Positions 34,989-44,463 of a DNA stretch of 64,000 bases are shown piece after piece. This DNA comes from an uncultured Pseudomonadota bacterium (GTDB lineage: Bacteria; Myxococcota_A; Bradymonadia; Bradymonadales; GCA-2716585), in assembly GCA_937123825.1 (NCBI GenBank), contig CAKZKQ010000582.1, positions 1 to 64,000 of the forward strand, in the 5' to 3' direction. The first letter of the stretch is position 1. Every line of letters begins with the position of its first letter. The notes below the pieces were generated by a model that had not been told where the DNA came from, did not search any database, and saw only the letters and a program-made list of their open reading frames with translations. The translations under genes were made by a program, and so were the position numbers.

Positions 34989-35828
34989 CTACACCACCGG
35001 CGTGCGGCCTCTGCGCCACCTGCGATGGCCCTCAAGAGAGGTCACTTCCCGACGCTCAAGGATCAACTCGGGCGCAGAAGCGTGCTCCAAGGTAAAAAAC
35101 GCCAGCTCAGGGCTGGCCCGATAGCGCCACGGCCACGAGGCGCTGCCCAAACCCCTTGAGACATAGAGCAGACCGCCGTCGTCCATGGGGTAGGCCCCTG
35201 TGATGTACTCCATTCCAAAGCGCGCTGCCAATGGCGCCGCCACCCCAGGGATATTGAACTGAAGGCCGTGGGTGTGCCCCGAGAGGATCAAATCGGCGCC
35301 TTTGCGGTCCAGCTCCGGCCCCAACTCCGGCACGTGGCTGAGCACCAGACGAAACCCATCGCCCGAGACGGGCTCAAAAGCCTGCTCCACGTCGTGATTG
35401 CGGGTAAAAGCGTCATCGACCCCCACGAGCCAAAACTGGTGCCCCTGGGGAGAGCGGACACGGCGGGCCTGATTGGCCAACAACTCAATGCCCGCCTGCT
35501 CAAAGGCCCGGTGACACATGTCGGCGCTGGCCCAATGGTCGTGGTTGCCGAGCGTGGCAAAGGCAGGCGCCTGCAAGAGCCTCAGGCTGGCGGCGCAGCG
35601 GGCGATGTCGCGCTTGTTGTAACCGACATAGTCCCCGGTCAACACCGCCAGATCAGGCGCGTGGGCGTTGACGTAGCGCGCCAACGCCTCAACATGGCGC
35701 GGCTTGACCCAGCGCCCCATGTGAATATCCGTAATGTGCGCCAGACGAGCACCTTGCGCGTTTGCATCGACCCCCGGATGGCACAGCGTGTAGTGATTGA
35801 CCTCAATGCGCTTCCATGGATTGATCAT
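34989..35828 (-). CDS. Metallophosphoesterase (YaeI-like)
   Basis: A 279-residue calcineurin-like phosphoesterase with every metal-binding motif: HITDIHMGR (D-x-H), TGDYVGYN (GD), LGNHDHW (GNHD), LSHVPE and SGHTHGLQ (GHTH). Proteins of this branch, such as YaeI, act on phosphodiester bonds, often at the membrane; lipid A precursor or peptidoglycan-lipid substrates are possible. I chose the ATG at 35828 because AAGGAAC lies seven bases upstream and the preceding residues look non-coding. No signal peptide is evident, although YaeI-type proteins are often membrane-associated. It is divergent from the XPB-like helicase across 284 bp, in which I see nothing certain. Confidence 0.9.
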   Translation of the reverse strand: MINPWKRIEVNHYTLCHPGVDANAQGARLAHITDIHMGRWVKPRHVEALARYVNAHAPDLAVLTGDYVGYNKRDIARCAASLRLLQAPAFATLGNHDHWASADMCHRAFEQAGIELLANQARRVRSPQGHQFWLVGVDDAFTRNHDVEQAFEPVSGDGFRLVLSHVPELGPELDRKGADLILSGHTHGLQFNIPGVAAPLAARFGMEYITGAYPMDDGGLLYVSRGLGSASWPWRYRASPELAFFTLEHASAPELILERREVTSLEGHRRWRRGRTPVV

Positions 35829-36112
35829 CGGACCGTTCCTTTCGTAATATGCCCCTTTCGGGCCAAGGATGACCCGGATCCGCACAAGCACAATGTGAGC
35901 ACCCAGACGCCAGCGCCCAACTTTTATGATGTCGGGCCATGGAGAAGAGCGCAGCGGGCTTGATGCAAAGACAACCACGGCGCACCTGACGCTGGCAGGC
36001 ACTGAAGCTCGCCATCATCATCGCCGCGACCCAAACGCTCCCCCGGTCCATGTGACCGTTGTTTCAGCAACATCGACTCCGGCCCGCGCCGGATCACCCC
36101 AACAGGTGCTGT

Positions 36113-37786
36113 GTGTACCAACCTCAGAACCCGCTCATCGTCCAATCGGACCGGACCATCCTCCTTGAGACCGCCTCGCCGCGCTTTGAAGAAGCACGCG
36201 ATCGGCTCAGCGTCTTTGCCGAGCTTCTGAAGAGCCCCGAGCACATCCACACCTATCGGATTTCGGCGCTGAGCCTGTGGAACGCGGCGGCGCTGGGCGT
36301 CAGCCCCGAGTCGGTCAAACAGACCCTGACCGAGATGGGCAAGTACGACGTGCCCGACAACATCAGCGCCGACATCGACGACGTCATGTCCCGCTACGGC
36401 CGACTGAAGCTGGTCAAAGACGGCGAGCGGCTCTTTTTGCAGACCGAGGATCACATCCTCCTTGAAGAGATCTGCAGCTTCAACGCCATGCAAGAGCACC
36501 TGCTGAGCCGCCCGATGGGCGATCGGGTCGAGGTGCGCGCCGATCAGCGCGGCTTCCTCAAGCAAGCCCTCATCAAGCTGGGCTACCCGGTCGAAGACCT
36601 GGCTGGCTACATGGAGGGCGCGGAGCTGGACGTCGACCTGCGCTCGCCGACGCTGGCGGGCGACCCCTTTGGGCTGCGCGACTACCAGCAGGAGGCCGTG
36701 GGGGCCTTTTATGCCGGCGGCACGGTGCGCGGCGGATCGGGGATCGTGGTCCTGCCTTGCGGCGCGGGCAAGACGGTGGTGGGCATCGGGGTCATGGATC
36801 AGATCAAGACCAACACCCTGATCTTGACGACCAACACGACGGCGCTGCGCCAGTGGCGCGACGAAATCCTCGACAAGACCTCGCTTCCCCCCGAGATGGT
36901 CGGCGAATACAGCGGGTACAGCAAAGACATCCAGCCGGTGACGGTGACGACGTACCAGATCTTGACGTACCGCAAGAGCAAGGACGCGCCGTTTAAACAC
37001 TTTCAGATCTTTGAGCAGGGCAACTGGGGCCTGATCATCTACGATGAGGTCCACCTGCTGCCCGCCCCGGTCTTTCGCGCCGTGGCCAACCTCCAGTCGC
37101 TGCGGCGGCTGGGTTTGACGGCGACGCTGGTGCGCGAAGACGGCAAGGAAGGCGAGGTCTTCAGCCTGATCGGTCCAAAGAAGTACGACGTGCCCTGGAG
37201 GGTGCTGGAGAAGCGCGGGTTCATCGCCACGGCGCTGTGCACCGAGGTGCGGGTGCCGTTTGCCGACACAGAGCTGCGCATGGAGTACGCGCTGGCCGAG
37301 CCCCGTCAGAAGTTCCGTCTGGCGGCGACCAACCCCGGCAAGCTGGCCGTGCTGCGCACCTTGCTCGAAACCCACAGCAAGGATCGGGTTTTGATCATTG
37401 GCCAGTACATCGACCAACTCAAAGAGGTCTCCAGGCTCCTTGGCGCGCCCCTGATCACCGGCCGGACCAACCAGAGCAAACGGGAAGAACTCTACGAGTC
37501 CTTCAGGACCGGAGAGGTGCCCCATCTGGTGGTGTCCAAGGTGGCCAACTTCGCCGTGGACCTGCCGGACGCCAACGTGGCCATTCAAATCAGCGGCACC
37601 TTTGGTTCTCGCCAGGAAGAGGCCCAGCGCCTTGGCCGCGTCCTGCGCCCCAAGAAGAACTCCAACACGGCGCGCTTCTACTCGGTCGTCACGCGGGACA
37701 CCACCGAGCAGGACCTGTCCAGCAAGCGACAACTCTTCCTGACCGAACAGGGCTACCGGTACGAGATCGTCAACCACGAGGGGTGA
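36113..37786 (+). CDS. XPB/Ssl2-type DNA helicase
   Basis: A 557-residue superfamily 2 helicase of the bacterial XPB group, which unwinds DNA 3'-5' in repair. After a damage-recognition-like N-terminus comes the core: Walker A LPCGAGKTVVG, TTYQILTYR, YDEVHLLPA (DEVH box), a LGLTATLVREDG segment and motif VI QRLGRVLRPKKNS. The GTG at 36113 is preferred because homology to bacterial XPB begins at PLIVQSDRTILLE; a TTG at 36059 opens the frame further but with no ribosome binding site. Bacterial XPB often sits beside the nuclease Bax1; no such gene is adjacent here. It is divergent from the metallophosphoesterase. Confidence 0.92.
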   Translation: MYQPQNPLIVQSDRTILLETASPRFEEARDRLSVFAELLKSPEHIHTYRISALSLWNAAALGVSPESVKQTLTEMGKYDVPDNISADIDDVMSRYGRLKLVKDGERLFLQTEDHILLEEICSFNAMQEHLLSRPMGDRVEVRADQRGFLKQALIKLGYPVEDLAGYMEGAELDVDLRSPTLAGDPFGLRDYQQEAVGAFYAGGTVRGGSGIVVLPCGAGKTVVGIGVMDQIKTNTLILTTNTTALRQWRDEILDKTSLPPEMVGEYSGYSKDIQPVTVTTYQILTYRKSKDAPFKHFQIFEQGNWGLIIYDEVHLLPAPVFRAVANLQSLRRLGLTATLVREDGKEGEVFSLIGPKKYDVPWRVLEKRGFIATALCTEVRVPFADTELRMEYALAEPRQKFRLAATNPGKLAVLRTLLETHSKDRVLIIGQYIDQLKEVSRLLGAPLITGRTNQSKREELYESFRTGEVPHLVVSKVANFAVDLPDANVAIQISGTFGSRQEEAQRLGRVLRPKKNSNTARFYSVVTRDTTEQDLSSKRQLFLTEQGYRYEIVNHEG

Positions 37787-37938
37787 ACACACCCCAGCGG
37801 CGTGACACCCTGACACAGTGCGGCCAGCAAGGAGCGCGCAGGGGGCGGTGGAATTGGCATTTGGCCCAGGAGTTGCTAAAACAATGGGTGTGGCAATCCT
37901 GAACTGCCCTGGCGTATCCCCTTGAGAGGTAAATTTCG

Positions 37939-40047
37939 ATGCGACTGACGACGTCCACCGATCGCATGCCGACATCTGGCGGAACCATTGGCGCTGCTTT
38001 GGCGCTGCTTTTATTGGTGTCGCTGGGGGCGCAGGGGTGCAACGATGGTTCTCTGACGCTCAAAGGCAACTATGTCGGCGACGAGGTCCTGAACACGGAC
38101 GATCCTGACGGACCCAACACGGGCCCCGACGATCCGGAACGCGTCGTGGTCGGCAACAAGTCGCTTCAGGTTGACAGCCCCCTGCCGCAAGCGATCATCG
38201 ATCGCCAGGTGGTGCAGGTCGTCGGTCAAGCCGACGGCATCGACACCGTCAAGATCAACGGCACCGAGGTCGACGTGGAGGACGGTGCGTTTTCGCGCAA
38301 CGTCCCAGCCACCACCGAAGGCCCGATGCAGATCGTGGTTGAGGGTGAGGGGCTGCCGGCGATCACCATCCCGGTCATCGTGGACCTGTCTCCCCCGGTC
38401 GTGGTGGTCAACGAGCCGCCTCGCGGGGCCTTCATCAACGAAGGCCAGCCCGTGACGGTGCGCGGTCAGGTCAGCGACTCGGCCACGGAGGTCTCGGAGG
38501 TGGTGATCAACGGTCAGGCGACCGCCGTGGGCCCCGATGGGTCATTCTCGGCCACGCTGACGCCGACCACCGGCACCAACTTCATCAAAGTGGACGCCAC
38601 CGACGGCGCAGGTCGCCCCGCCAGCCGCAGTCAGGCCTTTGTCTACGGCCAGTTTGCCCCCTGGGATCGGCCAAGCGACGACGCCATCAACGCCAGGCTG
38701 CGTGCCGACGCGCTGAGCATGCTGACGGACGCGTTGGCGACGACGCTGGTCAACGACTTGTTGGGCGACTTCACCTCTCAGGACAACGGCGACGTGGAGA
38801 TCCGGGGCATCAGCTTCTCGGAGTTGGACATTGCCCTGACCCCGGCCCAGGGTTACCTGGACATTCAGATCCGCATGTTTGATCTGGTGGTCGAGGTGGC
38901 CGTCGAGCAGCGCGTGGTCTTCTTTGATGTGACCATCAGCGGCGACGTCAGCACCAACCCCGCCGAGTTGACCGGCAAGCTCTATCTGGACCTGGACGGT
39001 CAAGGCGGGCTCTCGGCGCGCATCGCCGATTCCAACGTCCGCCTGCACAACTTCGATCTGGACCTCGATGGCCTGGCGGGTCTGCTTGAGGGGCTCGTGG
39101 AGGGCACCGTCGAGGATCTGGCCACGGACTTGCTGCGCGACGTGCTCGACGAGGGGGTCATCGGTACCCTGCTTGATCCTGGGGGCCTGCGGCAAGAGTT
39201 TGACCTGCTGGGTCAGACGGCCGTCTTCAACCTCCTGGTCACCCAATTGGACATCGATCCCCAGGGCGTCACCTTTGGCACCGACAGCACCATGGAGGTC
39301 GCCGCCAGCCCCGACGTGCCCCCCTCCCCGGGCTACCTGATCACCCCTGCGGGGCCGCCTCAGACCCCCAGCCCCGAGCGGATGGTGCGGCTGAGCCTCT
39401 CGGACGACTTCATCAACCAACTCCTTGGCAGCCTCTGGAGAGGCGGCGCGCTGAACATCGACATCGGTGAGGCGCTGGCGGGCGATGAGGGCGAGGAAGG
39501 CGGCGGCGGCTTGCCGGTGGATTTGACGGCGGGGACCTTTGCATTGCTGGTGGGCAACGACCTGCTGGCTCACGCCGAGCGTGACACCCCCGTGGGGCTG
39601 GTCATGCGCCCGCTGCTGCCCCCGATCACCCGCGTGCAGTCGCCCGAGCAGGGCGTGCTGGGCATCACCATCGGCGACATGATCCTGGACTTCTCATTGA
39701 AGAACCCCGACGGAGAGGTTCACTGGGCCAGCGTCGCCACCCAACTCATCATCGACATCCGCATGGAACTTGATGATCAGGGTGAGATGACGACGGCGTT
39801 GGAATTGCGCGTGGAGGCGGATCTGATCGATGAGCCACTCTTTGACATCGACGACGTGACGCTGGAGCAGCTCCTGGTGAGTCTGCTGGAGACGTTGCCC
39901 GATCAGCTCGACACCGACGACGCCTTTGATCTGGGCGATCTGTCCGGCAACAACCCCGGCGTGGGCATCGGCAACCTGCTCATCCGCCCCGATGGTCCCG
40001 GCAAGGACTACCTCTCCATCTATGTGGACTTTGTGCCCGAGTTCTGA
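37939..40047 (+). CDS. Large lipoprotein with Ig-like domains and lipid-binding-like C-terminus
   Basis: A 702-residue lipoprotein (signal ends LGAQGC; GAGAGG nine bases before the ATG). Residues about 75-150 and 150-230 are two bacterial Ig-like, glucodextranase B-type domains (SPLPQAIIDRQVVQVVGQA, then EPPRGAFINEGQPVTVRGQ). The remainder is long amphipathic strands and helices with LSLSDDFINQLLGSLWRGG and an LLPPI segment, reminiscent of the C-terminal half of BPI/TULIP lipid-binding proteins. If so, it may shuttle lipid or lipopolysaccharide at the outer membrane; this is inference. It is followed by a 253-bp gap without features and the kinase gene cluster. Confidence 0.65.
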   Translation: MRLTTSTDRMPTSGGTIGAALALLLLVSLGAQGCNDGSLTLKGNYVGDEVLNTDDPDGPNTGPDDPERVVVGNKSLQVDSPLPQAIIDRQVVQVVGQADGIDTVKINGTEVDVEDGAFSRNVPATTEGPMQIVVEGEGLPAITIPVIVDLSPPVVVVNEPPRGAFINEGQPVTVRGQVSDSATEVSEVVINGQATAVGPDGSFSATLTPTTGTNFIKVDATDGAGRPASRSQAFVYGQFAPWDRPSDDAINARLRADALSMLTDALATTLVNDLLGDFTSQDNGDVEIRGISFSELDIALTPAQGYLDIQIRMFDLVVEVAVEQRVVFFDVTISGDVSTNPAELTGKLYLDLDGQGGLSARIADSNVRLHNFDLDLDGLAGLLEGLVEGTVEDLATDLLRDVLDEGVIGTLLDPGGLRQEFDLLGQTAVFNLLVTQLDIDPQGVTFGTDSTMEVAASPDVPPSPGYLITPAGPPQTPSPERMVRLSLSDDFINQLLGSLWRGGALNIDIGEALAGDEGEEGGGGLPVDLTAGTFALLVGNDLLAHAERDTPVGLVMRPLLPPITRVQSPEQGVLGITIGDMILDFSLKNPDGEVHWASVATQLIIDIRMELDDQGEMTTALELRVEADLIDEPLFDIDDVTLEQLLVSLLETLPDQLDTDDAFDLGDLSGNNPGVGIGNLLIRPDGPGKDYLSIYVDFVPEF

Positions 40048-40300
40048 TACCAGACGCAAAGAGGCATGCAGCCCCTGCACAAGGGGCACCAAGGCTCACC
40101 AAGACAAAATAGAGCCTCCGCCATCATTCAAGTTTCCACAAAAGGCACACGATGCCTTGGAGTATCGGCGTTCAAGCGGCTGAATAAACACAAGAAAAGT
40201 GTCGTCTTCCTGTCGTGATTGGAAGCATACTCTTGCCCTGATGTGTTCCAGTGGTAACATTGACCTGCGGAACATCCACGGGCCACAGCAATAAATACGC

Positions 40301-42019
40301 GTGACTACGACCCAACAAAAATCCCTAAAGACCATCCCAATCCCACACATCGGTGATGTGGTGGATGGGCGCTATGAGCTCCTGGAGCACATTGGCCAGG
40401 GCGGGTTTGGTGTGGTCTTCAGAACGCGCGACGTGACCAACGAGAACATCGTCGCCCTGAAGATGCTCCTGCCCCACGCCGTGAGCGTCAAGGGTGTGCC
40501 TGAGCGCTTCCAGCGAGAGGTGCAGCTGGCCAGCCAGTTGACCCACGCAAGCTCGGTGGCGGTCTACGACCACGGTGAATATAGCCCCGAGCCCAACTCT
40601 GCTGGGTTGCCCTACCTGGTCATGGAGCTGCTCAAGGGCAAGACCCTCAAAGAGCACCTGCGCGGCGTGCGTCGGATGACCGTCGAAGACACCATCGCGA
40701 TGCTGGTGCAGACGCTGGGGTCTTTGGCCGAAGCCCACGATCGGGGCATTGTCCACCGCGACATCAAGCCCGACAACATCTTCCTGTGCGACACCTACTG
40801 GGAAAACGGCCAGCGCGTGGTCAAGGTGCTGGACTTTGGCATCGCCAAGGCCATCAGCGGCAACTGGGACGATGAGACCTACCAGAAGCTGACCAAGACC
40901 GGCACCGTGGCGGGCACGCCCGACTACATGGCCCCCGAGCAGGCTGTGGGTGACTCGGACATCAGCCCCGCGCTGGACATCTACGCCATCGGGTGCGTGG
41001 CCTTTGAGATGATCACGGGCCGGGTGCCTTACATCGGCAAGACCCCCATGGAGACGGCCTTTAAGCACATCAGCGAGGCCGTCCCAGAGTTGCCCGAGCC
41101 CTTCAACGAGCACTTCATCGGGCAAGTCATCTACCGGGCCATGTCCAAGGAGCCCAGCCAGCGCTTTATGGACGCTTCCCACATGAAGCGCGCGCTGGAG
41201 CAAGGGGTCCTGACCCAGATGTTTGATATGAGCGACTTGCTCCAATATCAAGCCACGCTGGCCGAAATGCCCGCCCAGACGCCGCTGGCGTCCGCGCAAA
41301 TCACGCCCAACACCCTCGACGCCCTTCAATCGGCGCCCAAAGACACCCCATTGACCCAACCGGTCAACCTCCAGACGGTGCCCGAAGACAACGAAGGGGT
41401 GAAGCTGCAGGTGTGGATGCTGGTGGCGGCGGCGGTGCTCATCCCGCTGCTGCTTGGTGTGGGCTACTCCGTGGTCAACACCATGATGGCCAAGGACGAC
41501 GGAGGGGCAGCCACTGCGCAGGCCCCCGACAAGGCCCAACCGGCCGCGCCCAAACCGGATCAAGACAAGCCTAAAGAGGCCAAAGGCGCTGGGGCGGACC
41601 CCAAAGCACTGGCCCAAAACGATCCCACTCCAAAAGAAGATAAGAACGGGCAACCTCAGGCCGATCCCGAGAACAAAGGCGATCAGGCGGACCCAGCCAA
41701 GCCCGTCAAAGAGGCTCCGACCAAAGAAGAGCCCAAAAATGACCTCCAGCAAGAGGTCAAGCTGGTCACCAACACCAGCGCCATCGTCTACAACGGTGTT
41801 AAGAAGATCGGCACCACGCCGATGACCCTCAAGAGCGCCGACTTTGACGGCAAACCCGTGGTGCTGCGCCTGCGCGCCCAAAAGCACCGCACAGTGTCGG
41901 TGACGGTGGACTGGTCCAAACCTCGGATCGCCACCAAGCTGGCCCCCCAAGCCAAGAGCCCTCCTGTCAACACCAAGGGCCCTTCGACTCCAACCCCAAA
42001 ACCGGGTATCCTCGATTGA
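40301..42019 (+). CDS. Membrane-bound Ser/Thr kinase with PEGA-like sensor
   Basis: A 572-residue transmembrane kinase. Cytoplasmic residues about 25-300 form a complete kinase: GQGGFGVVFR, VALK (Lys54), HRDIKPDN 150-157, DFG 176-178 and PDYMAPEQ. One transmembrane helix lies near 370-392 (VWMLVAAAVLIPLLLGVGYS). A long Pro/Lys/Asp linker follows to about 485, then a small PEGA-like beta domain (TSAIVYNGVKKIGTTPMTL) at the end, outside the membrane. Start is a GTG at 40301. It is the first of four plus-strand genes (kinase, TSP3 lipoprotein, triple-FGE lipoprotein, TPR/PEGA protein), so it may sense surface state and signal inward. Confidence 0.93.
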   Translation: MTTTQQKSLKTIPIPHIGDVVDGRYELLEHIGQGGFGVVFRTRDVTNENIVALKMLLPHAVSVKGVPERFQREVQLASQLTHASSVAVYDHGEYSPEPNSAGLPYLVMELLKGKTLKEHLRGVRRMTVEDTIAMLVQTLGSLAEAHDRGIVHRDIKPDNIFLCDTYWENGQRVVKVLDFGIAKAISGNWDDETYQKLTKTGTVAGTPDYMAPEQAVGDSDISPALDIYAIGCVAFEMITGRVPYIGKTPMETAFKHISEAVPELPEPFNEHFIGQVIYRAMSKEPSQRFMDASHMKRALEQGVLTQMFDMSDLLQYQATLAEMPAQTPLASAQITPNTLDALQSAPKDTPLTQPVNLQTVPEDNEGVKLQVWMLVAAAVLIPLLLGVGYSVVNTMMAKDDGGAATAQAPDKAQPAAPKPDQDKPKEAKGAGADPKALAQNDPTPKEDKNGQPQADPENKGDQADPAKPVKEAPTKEEPKNDLQQEVKLVTNTSAIVYNGVKKIGTTPMTLKSADFDGKPVVLRLRAQKHRTVSVTVDWSKPRIATKLAPQAKSPPVNTKGPSTPTPKPGILD

Positions 42020-42149
42020 CGGCTTGACCCGGCACATCAAGACTGACATCAGGCCCTGTGTTATGCGGCACAGACACGCTCAGCACCCTGCTCTGAACGG
42101 TCTTTGTCGACGGCATTGAACTGGGTTGATATTGATACAAGAGTCCATC

Positions 42150-44444
42150 ATGAGCAAGAGACCTTTTGCGGCGAGCTCTCTTTGGAGCCTCATGTGCGCG
42201 GCTGCCTTTGTGGCCACCGCGCTGGTGGGGTGTTCCGATGAGGACACATCCAACGCAGACGTAGAGTGCGAGACGGATCTCGACTGCTACGACTTCAATC
42301 CTTGCCATCAGCGCCTGTGCGTCGCCAACGCGTGCGTTACCGAAGCGTTGCCCGAAGGCACCCCGGGCGCTGGGGACTTTGACGACGACGAAGTGTGCGA
42401 TGTCAGCGACGAAGATGACGACGCAGACGGGATCCCCGACGCCCAGGACGACTGCCCGCTGGGCATCATCGACTGGGAGCCTTCGCCCGAGACCGACCAC
42501 GACGGCGACGGCTGTCGAGACATCGATGAGGACAACGACGACGACAACGACGGCGTCCTTGATGTCATCGACGCATGCCCCACGGGGGTCAACACCAATG
42601 TGGCGCTGACCAGCAATCGGGACCGCAACAACGATGGCTGCGAGGACGGTGTCGATGACAGCGACGATGACCTCGACGGGGTTCAGGACGCCGATGACGA
42701 GTGTCGGGGCGACTCCTTTGATTGGCGCTCAGAAGATGTGACCGATTACGACGGCGACGGCTGCCGCGACATCGACTCTGACAACGATGATGACAACGAC
42801 GGCGTCCCAGACGCCCGGGATCTGTGCCCGTTGGGGGCCACGCAGTGGCTCTCCGATCCTCGCCAGACCGACCACGACGAAGATGGCTGCCGCGACGCCG
42901 ACGAGGACACCGACGACGACAACGACGGCGTCCTCGACGACGACGATCGCTGCAAACAGGGCGAGTTGGGCTGGCGCTCCGATGAAGTGACCGACCACGA
43001 CAGCGACGGCTGCCGCAACTCCAGCGAAGACGTCGATGACGATGATGATGGCATCTTCAACGGCGCCGACCGATGCCCGCTGGGGCGCTTGGGCTGGCTT
43101 TCCAACGAAGACGAAGACCAGGACGCCGACGGCTGTGAAGACGCAGTGGACGACATCGACGACGACAATGACGGTGTGCCAGACACTCAGGACTTGTGCC
43201 GCAACGGCGAGCGCGATTGGCTCTCCAATGCCCTGATCGACCACGACGGCGACGGCTGCCGCGACAGCAGCGAAGACGACGACGACGACAACGACGGCAA
43301 ACCCGATGACGAGGATGACTGCCCCACCGGAGAGCAGGATTGGCTCTCCGATGAAGACAGCGACCATGACGACGACGGCTGCCAGGACAACAGCGATGAA
43401 GATCCTGACGACGACAACGACGGTGTCCTGGACCTCAACGACTTGTGCGGGAAAGGCACCCTGAATTGGACCTCTGATGAGGCGCTCGACTACGACAGCG
43501 ATGGCTGCCTCGACAGCGGTGAAGACATCGATGACGACAACGACGGCGTCGTCGACACCATCGATGACTGCGCCAAAGGCTCGATCAACTGGCCCTCTGA
43601 CGAAGGCACCGATCACGACGGCGACGGCTGCCGGGACGGTGACGAGGACTTTGATGACGACAACGACATGATGCGCGACAACATCGACCAGTGCATCCTG
43701 GGCGTCACCAACTGGAACGCCTTTGATGGCACCTCGGACCTGGATGGCGACGGCTGCCGGGACGAAGATGAAGACACCGATGACGACAACGACGGCTTTG
43801 AAGACGAAGACGACTGCGCCCCCAACGACCCAGACATCTCGCCGGGTGAGGTCGAAGTCTGCGATGGCGCAGACAACAACTGCGATGGCAACGTCGATGA
43901 AGGCGTGATCTTTGCCTGGTATTTTGACGGCGACAGCGACGGCGTTGGCCTCGAAAACGTCTCACTGCTCGCCTGCGAACAACCCCTGGGTTATGTGCTT
44001 GAACCCGGCGACTGCGACGACAACGATCCTGACCTGCAAGAATCCTGTGTGGATGACCCCGACGACCTCAGCTTCCGCAATGGGGACTATCAAGGCATCG
44101 TCCGCATTGAGTTTGACGGCGGTCAATTTGTCCAGGACATCTGCATCGGCTCGGGCGCACTCAACATCGACGTCGATCGTCGTCCCATGATCCAGGGCCA
44201 GACCAGTTGCAACTTCCAGGGCAACCTGGTCTTCCTCGGCCCCCAAAGCGGCGCGTTCCGAGGCAACATCGAACCCAACGGCATCGACGCCGATGGCACC
44301 TTCAACGCTGGCTCATTGGTTGATTCATTGTGGGACGGCTTTTTCCTTGATGACGGCTCACTGCGCGGGAATCTGAGCGGTGAGTTCACGTTCAATGGCG
44401 CCCCTGTGCTTTATGACGGCTTCTTCCTTGGCAGCAGAGATTGA
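42150..44444 (+). CDS. TSP3-type Asp-rich repeat lipoprotein with MopE-like motif
   Basis: A 764-residue lipoprotein; the ATG at 42150 (AAGAG upstream) gives a signal ending ALVGC, and the frame opens 24 bases earlier only by a TTG. A cysteine pair region is followed by 11 tandem repeats of about 39 residues, each with DxDxDGCRDxxED, DDDNDGVxD and CPxGxxxWxSD, a TSP3-like calcium-binding unit with an added tryptophan. After the array comes a MopE/metal-binding motif (EVCDGADNNCDGNVDEG, residues about 575-595). A 180-residue beta-rich C-terminus ends the protein. It is 19 bp ahead of the triple-FGE lipoprotein, so one operon. Likely a rigid calcium-dependent stalk. Confidence 0.88.
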   Translation: MSKRPFAASSLWSLMCAAAFVATALVGCSDEDTSNADVECETDLDCYDFNPCHQRLCVANACVTEALPEGTPGAGDFDDDEVCDVSDEDDDADGIPDAQDDCPLGIIDWEPSPETDHDGDGCRDIDEDNDDDNDGVLDVIDACPTGVNTNVALTSNRDRNNDGCEDGVDDSDDDLDGVQDADDECRGDSFDWRSEDVTDYDGDGCRDIDSDNDDDNDGVPDARDLCPLGATQWLSDPRQTDHDEDGCRDADEDTDDDNDGVLDDDDRCKQGELGWRSDEVTDHDSDGCRNSSEDVDDDDDGIFNGADRCPLGRLGWLSNEDEDQDADGCEDAVDDIDDDNDGVPDTQDLCRNGERDWLSNALIDHDGDGCRDSSEDDDDDNDGKPDDEDDCPTGEQDWLSDEDSDHDDDGCQDNSDEDPDDDNDGVLDLNDLCGKGTLNWTSDEALDYDSDGCLDSGEDIDDDNDGVVDTIDDCAKGSINWPSDEGTDHDGDGCRDGDEDFDDDNDMMRDNIDQCILGVTNWNAFDGTSDLDGDGCRDEDEDTDDDNDGFEDEDDCAPNDPDISPGEVEVCDGADNNCDGNVDEGVIFAWYFDGDSDGVGLENVSLLACEQPLGYVLEPGDCDDNDPDLQESCVDDPDDLSFRNGDYQGIVRIEFDGGQFVQDICIGSGALNIDVDRRPMIQGQTSCNFQGNLVFLGPQSGAFRGNIEPNGIDADGTFNAGSLVDSLWDGFFLDDGSLRGNLSGEFTFNGAPVLYDGFFLGSRD
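42380..43860 (+). repeat. Tandem 117-bp coding repeats (TSP3-like)
   Basis: Eleven imperfect units of about 117 bp, each with GACGACGAC-type runs and a TGC-CGx codon pair. Homogenised DNA similarity between adjacent units makes copy-number change likely. Confidence 0.85.
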
Positions 44445-44463
44445 TACTCAGGAGGCGACGACC

